DNA of 14,147 bases from Bacteroidota bacterium. Its GTDB lineage: Bacteria > Bacteroidota > Bacteroidia > NS11-12g > UBA955. Shown here piece after piece: positions 1 to 8,196 of this stretch. Both the position numbers and the translations under genes were made by a program. Each line of letters opens with the position of its first letter. The stretch's first letter is position 1. The stretch lies in NCBI GenBank assembly GCA_008081305.1, contig VMCP01000121.1, forward strand, positions 1-14,147, given 5' to 3'. Below the pieces are notes generated by a model that saw only the letters and a list, made by a program, of their open reading frames with translations, searched no databases and was not told where the DNA came from.

Positions 1-449
1 TTATGGTTAAAGAAGTAGGTCAAGGTTTCGGTCCGAAATCAATCGAAACTTTATTGCAACTTCCATTGGAAGCTCTTGATTTTGGTAGTTTCGGCGGAAC
101 CAATTTTGCCGTTTTAGAGAACCACAGGAGAAACGATATCCGTAAGGAGGAATGGAAACCAGCCACTCACATCGGTCACACAGCTGAGGAAATGTCGGAT
201 TGGGTGAATGATTATATTGATCATCATAACGATAAGATCAAAACGAAGAATATTATCGTTTCCGGAGGAATTAAAAACTTTATGGATGGGTATTACTACA
301 CGCAGAAAATTATTACCTCTGCGATTTACGCCCAAGCATCTGGGTTCCTTAAATATGCCTTGTTGGGTGAGCAAGAGTTATTTGAGTACGTTGACGCTCA
401 AATAGAAGGGTTGAAAATGTGTCAACAATATTTGCAAATTAGAAAATGA
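1..449 (+). CDS. fni: Type 2 isopentenyl-diphosphate delta-isomerase, C-terminal part (5' truncated by window)
   Basis: This is the last 148 or so residues of a cytoplasmic FMN-dependent enzyme that interconverts IPP and DMAPP. The visible part starts with VKEVGQGF, the conserved strand following the substrate region of type 2 isomerases. It continues with LDFGSFGGTNFAVLENHRR (fits the family D-x-G-x-GGT-x(4)-E-x-x-R block) and IIVSGGIKN (the SGGI flavin-phosphate loop). The ATG at base 3 is almost certainly an internal Met, because the family's N-terminal half (about 190 residues) lies upstream. The segment after SGGI is divergent: the usual Gly/Ala-rich 'ALGA' stretch is replaced by a Tyr-rich one, although ASGFLKYA still resembles the final phosphate-binding helix. 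The TGA stop overlaps the ATG of the HMG-CoA reductase gene (ATGA), indicating a common operon. Family assignment is firm; activity is inferred. Confidence 0.88.
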   Translation, partial: MVKEVGQGFGPKSIETLLQLPLEALDFGSFGGTNFAVLENHRRNDIRKEEWKPATHIGHTAEEMSDWVNDYIDHHNDKIKTKNIIVSGGIKNFMDGYYYTQKIITSAIYAQASGFLKYALLGEQELFEYVDAQIEGLKMCQQYLQIRK

Positions 450-1792
450 AAAATACATCGGTAGATCCAATCAAAGGGTTCAGTAAGTTGAGTAAACAAG
501 CCAAAATGGAATGGCTGGTACAAAACTTCTCTGACGAACCAAACGAAAGCCTTCAAATGCTACAGGGCTATTGGCATGCACTTCCAGAAGTTCAGAAATT
601 ACACGATGAGTTTATTGAGAATACAGTAAGTAATTACTATCTGCCTTTTGGGGTTGCTCCTAATTTTCAAATCAACCAAAAAATGTACACCATACCTTTC
701 GCGATCGAAGAGAGTAGTGTGGTGGCGGCAGCGGCAAAAGCAGCAAATTTTTGGTTAGATCGCGGTGGTTTTAAAACAACGGTACTGAGCACCACCAAAG
801 TGGGCCATGTTCACTTTATATGGGACGGCCAAGATCACGCCGCATTATCCTCGTTCTTTTCAAACTATAAGGATAATCTCATTTCTTCTACCGATGAGAT
901 TACCAAAAACATGCGTGCTCGCGGTGGCGGAATTTTAGATATTGAATTAATCGATAAGTCTGAATTAGAAACTGATTATTTCCAATTGGCCGTAAAGTTT
1001 GATACCCGTGATTCAATGGGTGCCAACTTTATCAATAGCTGCTTGGAAACCATCGCTAAGGAATGGCAATCAAGCATAGAGGCATCTGACTTAGCAGGGA
1101 ATGTTCAAATCGTCATGAGTATTTTGAGTAATTACACGCCAGAATGTGTAGTTCGAGCAGAAGTGTCGTGTGCAGTTGAGGATATCAATGAGGGTAGTGG
1201 AATTTCAAACAAAGAGTTCGCTGAAAAATTCAGAAGGGCCATACGAATTGCTCAGATAGAGCCTTATCGAGCGGTAACGCATAACAAAGGAATCATGAAC
1301 GGGATTGATTCGGTCATCATTGCGACTGGAAACGATTTTCGTGCCACAGAAGCCTGTGCACATGCATATGCAGCACGTGACGGTCAATACCGAAGCTTAA
1401 CGAATGCCGAGGTCGTTGATGGAACCTTCCGGTTTTGGTTAGATTTACCCTTAAGCGTAGGAACCGTAGGGGGAATCATTTCCTTGCATCCCATGGTGAA
1501 ATTCGCCCACGAATTACTGGGTAATCCAGATGCAGAAGAATTAATGCAGATTATTGCCGTTGCAGGTTTGGCACAGAATTTTTCTGCGGTTCGATCTTTG
1601 ATTACCTCAGGAATTCAAAAAGGGCACATGAAAATGCACCTGTTGAATATTTTGAATCAATTAGAGGCTACCGAAGACGAGAAGGCTCAAATCGTTGAAT
1701 ACTTTAAAGACAAAGTGGTGAGTTTTAGCGCTGCCGTGGAGATATTCTCAAAACTTAGGGGTATTCCCGTTGACCAAAAGGTGAAAAAGTAA
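446..1792 (+). CDS. mvaA: Hydroxymethylglutaryl-CoA reductase, class II
   Basis: Reduces HMG-CoA to mevalonate, the committed step of the mevalonate pathway, in the cytoplasm. The 448-residue length fits the bacterial class II enzymes, which lack the membrane domain of eukaryotic class I. Recognisable blocks in order are IPFAIEESSVVAAAAKAANF (83-102, with the catalytic Glu at 88/89), DTRDSMGANFIN (186-197, nucleotide/substrate loop), HNKGIMNGID (279-288, catalytic Lys281), ATGNDFRA (293-300, catalytic Asp297) and QKGHMKMH (391-398, catalytic His394 in the mobile C-terminal flap). The EE-S-VVAAA signature is class II rather than class I. The ATG at 446 overlaps the isomerase stop and the TAA stop overlaps the next ATG (TAATG), so the gene sits inside a translationally coupled operon. 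Cofactor preference (NADH or NADPH) cannot be read with confidence. Confidence 0.96.
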   Translation: MKNTSVDPIKGFSKLSKQAKMEWLVQNFSDEPNESLQMLQGYWHALPEVQKLHDEFIENTVSNYYLPFGVAPNFQINQKMYTIPFAIEESSVVAAAAKAANFWLDRGGFKTTVLSTTKVGHVHFIWDGQDHAALSSFFSNYKDNLISSTDEITKNMRARGGGILDIELIDKSELETDYFQLAVKFDTRDSMGANFINSCLETIAKEWQSSIEASDLAGNVQIVMSILSNYTPECVVRAEVSCAVEDINEGSGISNKEFAEKFRRAIRIAQIEPYRAVTHNKGIMNGIDSVIIATGNDFRATEACAHAYAARDGQYRSLTNAEVVDGTFRFWLDLPLSVGTVGGIISLHPMVKFAHELLGNPDAEELMQIIAVAGLAQNFSAVRSLITSGIQKGHMKMHLLNILNQLEATEDEKAQIVEYFKDKVVSFSAAVEIFSKLRGIPVDQKVKK

Positions 1793-2715
1793 TGCAGAGT
1801 TATTTTGCTCCGGGCAAAGTAATGCTAACCGGGGAATATGCGGTGCTAAAGGGATTGGAGGCATTTGCTTTCCCCACAAAACAAGGCCAATGGCTGGATG
1901 TTTTTGTGTACGATACTCCGAAAGATGATCAACCTAGACTTACCTATAATGCGTTCAACCATCAAGGGGAAACCTGGTTGAGTGCGAGCTATGACCTGCT
2001 TGAATTTACGTGGATTGAATCTTCCAATGATGCTAGCTTTTTGTCGAAGATTATGGAAATGGTCCGTGAGGATTTTTGGCAAGAAGGAAAGTCCTATCGC
2101 TTAGAAACGCGATTGGAGTTTGACCATAATGCTGGACTAGGTAGTAGCAGTACTTTTATTTCATTGATATCACGCTTCTTTCGGTTAGATCCATTTCAAG
2201 TGCAACGAGAAGTATTTGGTGGAAGTGGTTATGATGTGGCGATTGCAGAAGTGGGAAAGAGTTTGCGTTTCTCATTGGTGAATGATTCGGTTCACTTCCG
2301 TCAATGGGAAATATCCGAAGAACTAACCGCTGATTGGTACATTGCATTTACAGGGAGTAAAATAGATTCTCGAGAGAGCAGTAAAGAGGTTTCGGATAAA
2401 TTGGACCTTCTTTGGGAAGATGAATTTTATAAAAGCCAATTGGAACATGTGAGCCGGTTGATCGCCGAAGCCAATAATACCATGGTGTTGGAAACAGGAT
2501 TGGAAATGTATCAAACCCTATTATCTCAATTACTGGAGTTAAAACGTCCTTATGAAACGCTTGGGTTAAAAGCGATACCTAGAGGACTCTGCAAATGGTT
2601 GGGTGCTTGGGGAGGTGATATGTTATTGGTGAATAAAATATTTTTAGAACAATACGAGGCTGAATTAAATGAATTTAATATTCAACCTTGGAATGAAGTA
2701 ATCGCAAAGCAGTGA
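1792..2715 (+). CDS. GHMP-family kinase with GYDVAIA motif, candidate phosphomevalonate kinase
   Basis: A 307-residue soluble kinase of the GHMP (galacto/homoserine/mevalonate/phosphomevalonate) superfamily. All three family motifs are visible: the N-terminal APGKVMLTGEYAVLKG (6-21), the ATP-binding GLGSSST loop (115-121) and the C-terminal GAWGGDMLL (271-279). Between them, GGSGYDVAIA (143-152) resembles the G-S-G-x-D-V-A block of phosphomevalonate kinases. It matches what databases call the GYDIA-type GHMP kinase of Bacteroidota. It lies between HMG-CoA reductase and diphosphomevalonate decarboxylase, and no other phosphomevalonate kinase is present in the operon. From this I infer that it phosphorylates 5-phosphomevalonate. 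It is shorter than classic phosphomevalonate kinases. Start and stop both overlap neighbours (TAATG at the start, GTGA at the end). The GHMP assignment is secure; the substrate is inferred. Confidence 0.85.
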   Translation: MQSYFAPGKVMLTGEYAVLKGLEAFAFPTKQGQWLDVFVYDTPKDDQPRLTYNAFNHQGETWLSASYDLLEFTWIESSNDASFLSKIMEMVREDFWQEGKSYRLETRLEFDHNAGLGSSSTFISLISRFFRLDPFQVQREVFGGSGYDVAIAEVGKSLRFSLVNDSVHFRQWEISEELTADWYIAFTGSKIDSRESSKEVSDKLDLLWEDEFYKSQLEHVSRLIAEANNTMVLETGLEMYQTLLSQLLELKRPYETLGLKAIPRGLCKWLGAWGGDMLLVNKIFLEQYEAELNEFNIQPWNEVIAKQ

Positions 2716-3746
2716 ATAAAGAAGTCAAATACTCCTGTCCGAGTAACATCGCCCTTGTGAAGTACTGGGGTAAGAAGGAAAGTGGAACACAACTACCCGC
2801 AAATCCTAGTATCAGTTGGACGTTAAACGATTTGAGAGCAACCACTCGGATGGTTGTTTCTCCGGTGGTAAATGGCGAAAGTCCAACGGTGAAATTTTAT
2901 TTAGCAAACATAGAAAAACCTTCGTTTTTACCGAAGATTGAAACATTTTTAAAAAGGGTAACTCCAGAATTGGGGTGGATAAGTGAGCATCATTTTGAGA
3001 TTTACTCCGAAAATAATTTCCCACATGGAGCAGGTATAGCCAGCTCAGCCGCTGGATTTGGAGCTTTAGCTTCGTGCTTGGTTGCGCTAGATGGTCAATG
3101 GGAAGAATCAGACCCCGTATTTTGGGAAAAGGCTTCGAAATTCGCTCGTTTAGGTAGTGGAAGTGCATGTAGAAGCGTGTACAATGAACCTGGTTTATGG
3201 GGAGAATTTGAGGAAGTCTTGGAGTCGACGGATGATTTTGCTATTCCATATTCTGGATCCATACACCCAAACCTTCAAGGTTGGAAAGACGCCGTTTTAA
3301 TCATTGAAGATGGCGAGAAGTCGGTGAGTAGCACTGCTGGACATGCCTTGCTTAAAGAACATGCCTATGCTGAAGCGAGATATAAACAGGCGCACAAGAG
3401 TTTAAGCGCATTATTGAGCTCATTTAAAACGGGTGATGTTCAACAATTTATTGAAATAGTGGAGTCAGAGGCATTGCAATTACATGCCATGATGATGTCA
3501 TCCATCCCGTATTATGTTTTGATGAAGCCTAATACATTAGAGGCAATAGAAAAGATTTGGAAACATCGAAATGAAACCCTTATTCCGATGTGTTTTACCC
3601 TTGATGCAGGTGCCAATGTTCATTTGCTATATGATGGTAGTTATCATGAACAAATTCAAAACTTTATCAACACCGAGCTGTTACCTTATTGCCAAAATGG
3701 ATTGTACCTTTGTAGTGATACGGGAGGTAAACCGACTAAACTGTAA
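2712..3746 (+). CDS. mvaD: Diphosphomevalonate decarboxylase
   Basis: Converts 5-diphosphomevalonate plus ATP to isopentenyl diphosphate, CO2, ADP and phosphate. The 344-residue protein begins SCPSNIALVKYWGKK (8-22), the hallmark N-terminal block of this decarboxylase, followed by NPSISWTL (31-38). GIASSAAGFGALA (108-120) is the GHMP nucleotide loop in its decarboxylase form. LGSGSACRSVY (148-158) carries the conserved Arg154, and SVSSTAG (204-210) and FTLDAGANVHLLY (295-307) follow, with the catalytic Asp at 298. The start is GTG, overlapping the preceding TGA (GTGA). The conserved Ser-Asn-Ile-Ala-Leu block begins only 10 residues in, so no upstream start is needed. The ATG of mevalonate kinase lies two bases after the stop. 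Identification is strong. Confidence 0.96.
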   Translation: MNKEVKYSCPSNIALVKYWGKKESGTQLPANPSISWTLNDLRATTRMVVSPVVNGESPTVKFYLANIEKPSFLPKIETFLKRVTPELGWISEHHFEIYSENNFPHGAGIASSAAGFGALASCLVALDGQWEESDPVFWEKASKFARLGSGSACRSVYNEPGLWGEFEEVLESTDDFAIPYSGSIHPNLQGWKDAVLIIEDGEKSVSSTAGHALLKEHAYAEARYKQAHKSLSALLSSFKTGDVQQFIEIVESEALQLHAMMMSSIPYYVLMKPNTLEAIEKIWKHRNETLIPMCFTLDAGANVHLLYDGSYHEQIQNFINTELLPYCQNGLYLCSDTGGKPTKL

Positions 3747-3748
3747 CC

Positions 3749-4693
3749 ATGATCAACGAATCGCTCTTTTACGCTAAAATTTTACTATTTGGAGAGTACG
3801 GTATCATTGAGGACTCTATGGGTCTCAGCATTCCTTACAATCAATTCCAAGGTAAATTTGAAGTGCCGGATATAGAGCCAACGGATGTACAAATACGTTC
3901 GAATAAGAGTATTCTGAGATTTACTAAGCATTTAGAGCAAATGCAGTTTACAGGTGAATTACCCGTGAAGTTTAATATCCAACAACTAAAATCAGATCTA
4001 GAGACGGGTATGTATTTCGATAGTAGTATTCCGCAAGGTTTCGGGGTGGGTTCTTCTGGGGCATTAGTGGCTGCGCTTTACGCGAAATATGCTGTTACTC
4101 CTATCACTTCTAACGATATCATGATCGGGGATAATTTGGCGGAATTGAAGAATGTTTTAGCTATCATGGAAAGTTATTTCCATGGTACTAGTTCAGGCCT
4201 AGACCCCATGATCTGTTATTTGAATTTACCCATTCTTATTAAAGGTAAAGGTAATTTAGATACGGTTGGTTTGCCCGTTGAGCAGTCCAATGGTAAGGGA
4301 GCCATTTTCTTACTTAATACCGGTAGTCCGGGTAAAACCAAAGGTTTGGTTGAGCATTTCTTAGAAAGGCTTAAAGAAGAAGGTTTTAGGAATATGGTTA
4401 GAACGGAGTTGAAGAAACATAACGATAGCGCGGTGAAACACTTTCTCAAAGGGGAAGTAAAGCCCTTGGTGAATTCCGTGAAAGAGATATCCCAACTATT
4501 CCTCCAGAATTTTAAACCCATGATCCCAAAAAATGTGGAGCGGTTATGGGAAAAAGGCCTGGAAACAAATGCCTATTATTTAAAGCTTTGTGGCAGTGGT
4601 GGCGGTGGATTTGTGCTTGGGTTTACTGAAGACCTTGAGAAAGCAAAATCCATGTTGGAAGGCCATAACTTGCAGGTGATCCATAAAATGTAA
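3749..4693 (+). CDS. Mevalonate kinase (short GHMP kinase)
   Basis: Phosphorylates mevalonate to 5-phosphomevalonate using ATP. The 314-residue protein starts FYAKILLFGEYGII (7-20), with the conserved Lys10 and Glu16 of GHMP kinases. The ATP loop is IPQGFGVGSSGALVAALY (94-111). The block ESYFHGTSSGLDP (141-153) is the form typical of mevalonate kinases, where the Asp (152) is the predicted catalytic base. The C-terminal block is LCGSGGGGFVLGF (280-292). This SSGxDP block separates it from the GYDVAIA kinase two genes upstream, which has a phosphomevalonate-kinase-like GSGYD. It sits 2 bases after mvaD and 2 bases before the UbiA gene. No gene symbol is given because naming of bacterial mevalonate kinases is inconsistent (mvk, mvaK1). 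A swap of substrates between the two kinases cannot be excluded by motif reading alone, but the order of motifs favours this assignment. Confidence 0.9.
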   Translation: MINESLFYAKILLFGEYGIIEDSMGLSIPYNQFQGKFEVPDIEPTDVQIRSNKSILRFTKHLEQMQFTGELPVKFNIQQLKSDLETGMYFDSSIPQGFGVGSSGALVAALYAKYAVTPITSNDIMIGDNLAELKNVLAIMESYFHGTSSGLDPMICYLNLPILIKGKGNLDTVGLPVEQSNGKGAIFLLNTGSPGKTKGLVEHFLERLKEEGFRNMVRTELKKHNDSAVKHFLKGEVKPLVNSVKEISQLFLQNFKPMIPKNVERLWEKGLETNAYYLKLCGSGGGGFVLGFTEDLEKAKSMLEGHNLQVIHKM

Positions 4694-4695
4694 GC

Positions 4696-5655
4696 ATGTC
4701 GTTCTCCTCAAATCGGAGTATATTAAGATTCATTTATTTCCTCGGAGTTATCCGTTGGTACAACCTTATTTTATTAGCTGTTTCACAGTATATCCTGTCC
4801 GCATATATCCTCCTCTTACAACACGGTGAACAATCTAAAAAGTTAGCCTTTTGGTTTTTTCTAACCGATACGACGGTTCACGGAATGGTTTTAGCAACTA
4901 TATTTACAGTGGCCAGTATATTTATAATCAATGCTTTCTACGATAAAGAAAAAGATTGGGTAAATAAACCAGGTATGGCCCTAATGAGCCAAGCGGTTGG
5001 GAGCGCGCAGTTGGCAAACCTATACATTCTCTTTAATACAATCGGTTTGGTTTTTGCTGTTTTAGCTTCGGTAAAAGCGGCCTTGTTCTTTCTAGGTATT
5101 CAGTTTTTTGGTTGGTTCTATTCACATAAACTACAGAAAAAGCCTTTTTTTAGGGAGTTAAGTGCAGGCATGCTCACCATTGCACCGTTAGTAGCGATTT
5201 GGATTCATTTCTCCATGCCAAAAGTAGGTTTGATTACTCTCTTTACTGGACTTCTAACCTTGCTCACCGTTAAAGATATTCTAAAAGATGTTTCGGGTCA
5301 CAGAGGGAATTTGATTTTTGGATACCATACGGTGGTTAAAGTAACAGGACTTAACCAAATCAAACGTTGGGTTCTACTATTTACATCAACCGCTTTGTTA
5401 GTGTTTACCTTGATATCAACTTTTTGGCCGTTTTCATCCAATCAAAAACCTTACGATATCATTGCCATAACCGGGATTGCACTTCTCTTGACATGGCTGA
5501 ATAGCATCGTATGGTTGGTGTCTAAATCGGATATAACTCAAAAGTGGTGCTTGCGTCTTCAAAAATTATTCGTTGTTGCATTGATGTCCGGGTTGTTCAT
5601 TATCATCATTTATCGATACGTCTTATTCTTTCTATACGATAAGGTTGCGCCTTAA
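4696..5655 (+). CDS. UbiA-family polyprenyltransferase, membrane protein
   Basis: A 319-residue polytopic inner-membrane protein, with about eight to nine hydrophobic helices, that should transfer a polyprenyl group from its diphosphate to an acceptor. The first Mg-diphosphate-binding motif is INAFYDKEKDWVNKPG (78-93), equivalent to the family N-x-x-x-D-x-x-x-D with Asn79, Asp83 and Asp87. The second is KDILKDVSGHRGN (193-205) with Asp194 and Asp198. RWYNLI near residue 20 matches the R-x-x-N start of the family. Bacteroidota members of this type are often annotated as geranylgeranylglycerol-phosphate geranylgeranyltransferase-like. The acceptor could equally be a quinone or haem precursor, and nothing in the sequence decides it. 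It begins 2 bases after the mevalonate kinase stop, so it is probably the last gene of the operon, downstream of the route that makes its prenyl donor. Confidence 0.88.
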   Translation: MSFSSNRSILRFIYFLGVIRWYNLILLAVSQYILSAYILLLQHGEQSKKLAFWFFLTDTTVHGMVLATIFTVASIFIINAFYDKEKDWVNKPGMALMSQAVGSAQLANLYILFNTIGLVFAVLASVKAALFFLGIQFFGWFYSHKLQKKPFFRELSAGMLTIAPLVAIWIHFSMPKVGLITLFTGLLTLLTVKDILKDVSGHRGNLIFGYHTVVKVTGLNQIKRWVLLFTSTALLVFTLISTFWPFSSNQKPYDIIAITGIALLLTWLNSIVWLVSKSDITQKWCLRLQKLFVVALMSGLFIIIIYRYVLFFLYDKVAP

Positions 5656-5656
5656 G

Positions 5657-5688
5657 TTTCTCTGAGCGGGAAGCAAGCCTTAAATTTG
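5657..5688 (+). promoter_or_regulatory. Predicted Bacteroidota promoter of priA
   Basis: TAAATTTG at 5681-5688 is an exact match to the Bacteroidota -7 element TAnnTTTG. A TTTC at 5657-5660 lies 20 bases upstream in place of the -33 TTTG element. The -7 box ends 9 bases before the GTG start at 5698, implying a very short leader. The box also contains the TTG (5686) that begins the longest reading frame, which argues against that TTG as a start. The promoter separates priA from the mevalonate operon, although read-through remains possible. Confidence 0.6.
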
Positions 5689-5697
5689 TTTTTAACC

Positions 5698-8151
5698 GTG
5701 GAGAGAGTTACACTATTTGCGAAGGTGTTATTGCCTTTACCTTTACCCAAACTATACACCTATCGAATTCCGTTTGAATGGAATGAGTTTGTGGTACCCG
5801 GTTTAAGGGTGGCAGTTCCATTTGGCGTGAAAAAAGTGTATTCTGGAATTATTTGGGAAGTAGGAGAGCATCCCCCAGAAGGGTATCAGGCCAATTATAT
5901 TCTTGAGTTATTAGATGAAAAGCCGATAGTGAGTAAGTCTCAACAGGACTTCTGGAATTGGATTGCTCGCTATTACATGTCTCCACTTGGAGAGGTGATG
6001 CAAGTAGCCCTACCAGCGGGATTTCGGGTACAATCACAAACAAAAATTAAACTTCACCCAGAGTTTCATCCTGATGATGTGGTAGAACTTGATGATAAAG
6101 AGAATCAAATCCTAGCGGCACTTCTGAATGATAAGGGCATTCGTGTGGAAGATGTACAGCAAATTCTTGATCAGAAAAGTGTGATGAAGCTGATCAAATC
6201 CATGTACATGAAAGGCATCATCACCATGGAGGAAGAACTCAAACAAAACTACAAACCTAAAATGGTTGAGATGATAGCCGCAACAGATATTTGGAATGAA
6301 GACGATGAAGCCAATCGGATCATTCAAGAGTTAGAAAAGCGCGCCATCAAACAATACGAGGCCATGCTCAAACTTTTGGGTAAAGGTGGGGTTCCTCAGC
6401 AAAGTACGGTTTTCTGTAAGGAAAATGATCTTCAACGTACGACCTTAAAGGCACTAGAGAAAAAAGGATTAGTGACCTTTTATAAGGAGCAAGTAGAACT
6501 ATATCAATCAACAGAGGGTAAAGGCCATTCATATGAGTTGACCCCAGAACAATTGGATGCCAATTTGCAGATTACCACCGCGATCGATGATGGTAAGCAC
6601 GTTTTGTTGTATGGGGTTACTGGTTCAGGTAAAACACTTCTATACATTGAGCAATCCAAACGCGTGCTAGAAAGTGGTCGTCAGGTTTTATTCCTTGTAC
6701 CGGAGGTGGCTCTTACCGAGAATTTAGTAACTCGTATCAGTGAGTATTTGGATGTTGAAATCGGGGTATGGCATCATTACTATTCAACATCGGAGCGTAC
6801 AGAGTTGTATCAAAAAATTAAAACAGGCGAAATTCAATTTCTCATTGGCACCCGAAGCGCTGTTTTTGCGCCTTTCACAGACCTTGGATTAATTGTGATC
6901 GATGAAGAGCATGAGCCTGGGTATAAGCAATTTGAAAAGAGACCGCATTTTCACGCAAGAGATGCTGCTTTTTTCTTGGCCAAGCAACACAACGCTCAAT
7001 TATTCATGGGCTCTGCCACTCCATCGTATGAGATGTGGCAACAATCATTGATGGGTAAAATTGAGAAAGTAGAGCTTTCCAAACGCTATGAGGATAGAAA
7101 TTTTGCGGAGTGGAATTGGTTGAATCTGAAAGAATTAAAGCAACAAAACAGATACGATGGGTTACTGTCTGACCCGATGAAAGAAGCGATTGAGCAAGCG
7201 CTAAAGAAACAAGAAAAGATCATTGTATATCATAACCGTAAGGGGTATGCACCATACATACAGTGTGCTTTGTGCGGTTATAATACCCAATGCGTGCAAT
7301 GCGATATCACATTGACATATTATAAGAGTTCTTCTAACCAACGTTGTAATTATTGCGGGTATCAGCAAGAGATGCCAAAAATATGCCCCGGTTGCGGCGG
7401 TGGGGATTTCGCGCTAAAAGGAGCCGGTACGGAGAAGTGGGTGGAAGAGTTAGAAACCATGTTTCCGAATGCTAGAATTGCGCGTTTTGATCAACAAAGC
7501 ATCAGAAAACGGAGCGACTTTCAGCGAATTCTTACCGATTTTGAAAAAGGATCCGTTGATATCCTGGTGGGTACGCAATTATTAGCCAAAGGAATTGATT
7601 TTGATGATGTCTCTCTGATTGCAGTTCCAGACGGCGATATTGCACTTCATATTCCTGATTTTCGTTCTGAGGAAAGAGCTTTTCAGCAACTCTACCAATT
7701 AGCAGGTAGGGCAGGGCGAGGTTCTAAACAAGGCCAAGTATTCGTACAGACCTATAAAACCAATCATCATGTATTTCAAGCACTACAAGAGAATGATTTT
7801 GTTGGGCTTGCCAATACGGATTTAGAAGGTCGAAAGGCCTTTCATTATCCTCCGTATGGGCGGTTAATTGAAGTGCGATTAAGACATAAAGAAGAAGAAG
7901 TGGTCATACAAAGTGCCATGATTTTCAATAATCTATGTAAGAATGCCCTGGCTGATTCACTCCTAGGTCCAATTACACCTACCGTGGCTAAGATTAAGAA
8001 TCAATTCATCAGGACATTCTTGGTGAAGTTCGATCCAGCGGAAAAATCAGCCTCCAAAATCAAAGATTTTTTGATGAGTAGATATCATATACTACTTCAA
8101 GAAAAGGGAATGAACGGGTTGAGGGTGGATTTTGATGTTGATCCATACTGA
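5698..8151 (+). CDS. priA: Primosomal protein N' (replication restart helicase PriA)
   Basis: A superfamily 2 3'-to-5' DNA helicase that recognises stalled forks and reloads the replicative helicase. The N-terminal 3'-end-binding domain (about 1-105) is followed by a winged-helix-like region. The helicase core starts with Walker A GVTGSGKT (about 306-313) and has VIDEEHEPGYKQ (DEEH at about 402-405). The zinc region has eight cysteines in paired C-x2-C spacing (about 523, 526, 532, 535, 550, 553, 563, 566). GTQLLAKGIDFDDV and the motif VI block QLAGRAGRG (about 667-675) complete the core. The GTG at 5698 is preferred to the TTG at 5686, because that TTG lies inside the promoter box and family N-termini begin close to the FAKVLLPLPL segment. 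The resulting length of 817 is longer than the E. coli protein (732). It is flanked by its own promoter and by the hppD promoter, so it is probably monocistronic. Confidence 0.96.
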   Translation: MERVTLFAKVLLPLPLPKLYTYRIPFEWNEFVVPGLRVAVPFGVKKVYSGIIWEVGEHPPEGYQANYILELLDEKPIVSKSQQDFWNWIARYYMSPLGEVMQVALPAGFRVQSQTKIKLHPEFHPDDVVELDDKENQILAALLNDKGIRVEDVQQILDQKSVMKLIKSMYMKGIITMEEELKQNYKPKMVEMIAATDIWNEDDEANRIIQELEKRAIKQYEAMLKLLGKGGVPQQSTVFCKENDLQRTTLKALEKKGLVTFYKEQVELYQSTEGKGHSYELTPEQLDANLQITTAIDDGKHVLLYGVTGSGKTLLYIEQSKRVLESGRQVLFLVPEVALTENLVTRISEYLDVEIGVWHHYYSTSERTELYQKIKTGEIQFLIGTRSAVFAPFTDLGLIVIDEEHEPGYKQFEKRPHFHARDAAFFLAKQHNAQLFMGSATPSYEMWQQSLMGKIEKVELSKRYEDRNFAEWNWLNLKELKQQNRYDGLLSDPMKEAIEQALKKQEKIIVYHNRKGYAPYIQCALCGYNTQCVQCDITLTYYKSSSNQRCNYCGYQQEMPKICPGCGGGDFALKGAGTEKWVEELETMFPNARIARFDQQSIRKRSDFQRILTDFEKGSVDILVGTQLLAKGIDFDDVSLIAVPDGDIALHIPDFRSEERAFQQLYQLAGRAGRGSKQGQVFVQTYKTNHHVFQALQENDFVGLANTDLEGRKAFHYPPYGRLIEVRLRHKEEEVVIQSAMIFNNLCKNALADSLLGPITPTVAKIKNQFIRTFLVKFDPAEKSASKIKDFLMSRYHILLQEKGMNGLRVDFDVDPY

Positions 8152-8163
8152 TGAAAGTCGTCG

Positions 8164-8192
8164 TTGGGTATGAGTAAAAATTCCTAATTTTG
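8164..8192 (+). promoter_or_regulatory. Predicted Bacteroidota promoter of hppD
   Basis: TAATTTTG at 8185-8192 matches TAnnTTTG exactly. TTG at 8164-8166, 18 bases upstream, can serve as the -33 element. Only four bases (AATC) separate the box from the ATG at 8197. If initiation occurs at the usual distance after the box, the transcript would begin at or next to the start codon. No purine-rich ribosome-binding site is possible in that gap. Confidence 0.65.
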
Positions 8193-8196
8193 AATC

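Noticed and set aside
5640..5654. TAAGG-TTGCG-CCTTA hairpin at the end of the UbiA gene as an operon terminator
   Set aside because: The stem is only five pairs, overlaps the last codons and is followed by just three T; too weak to call a terminator.
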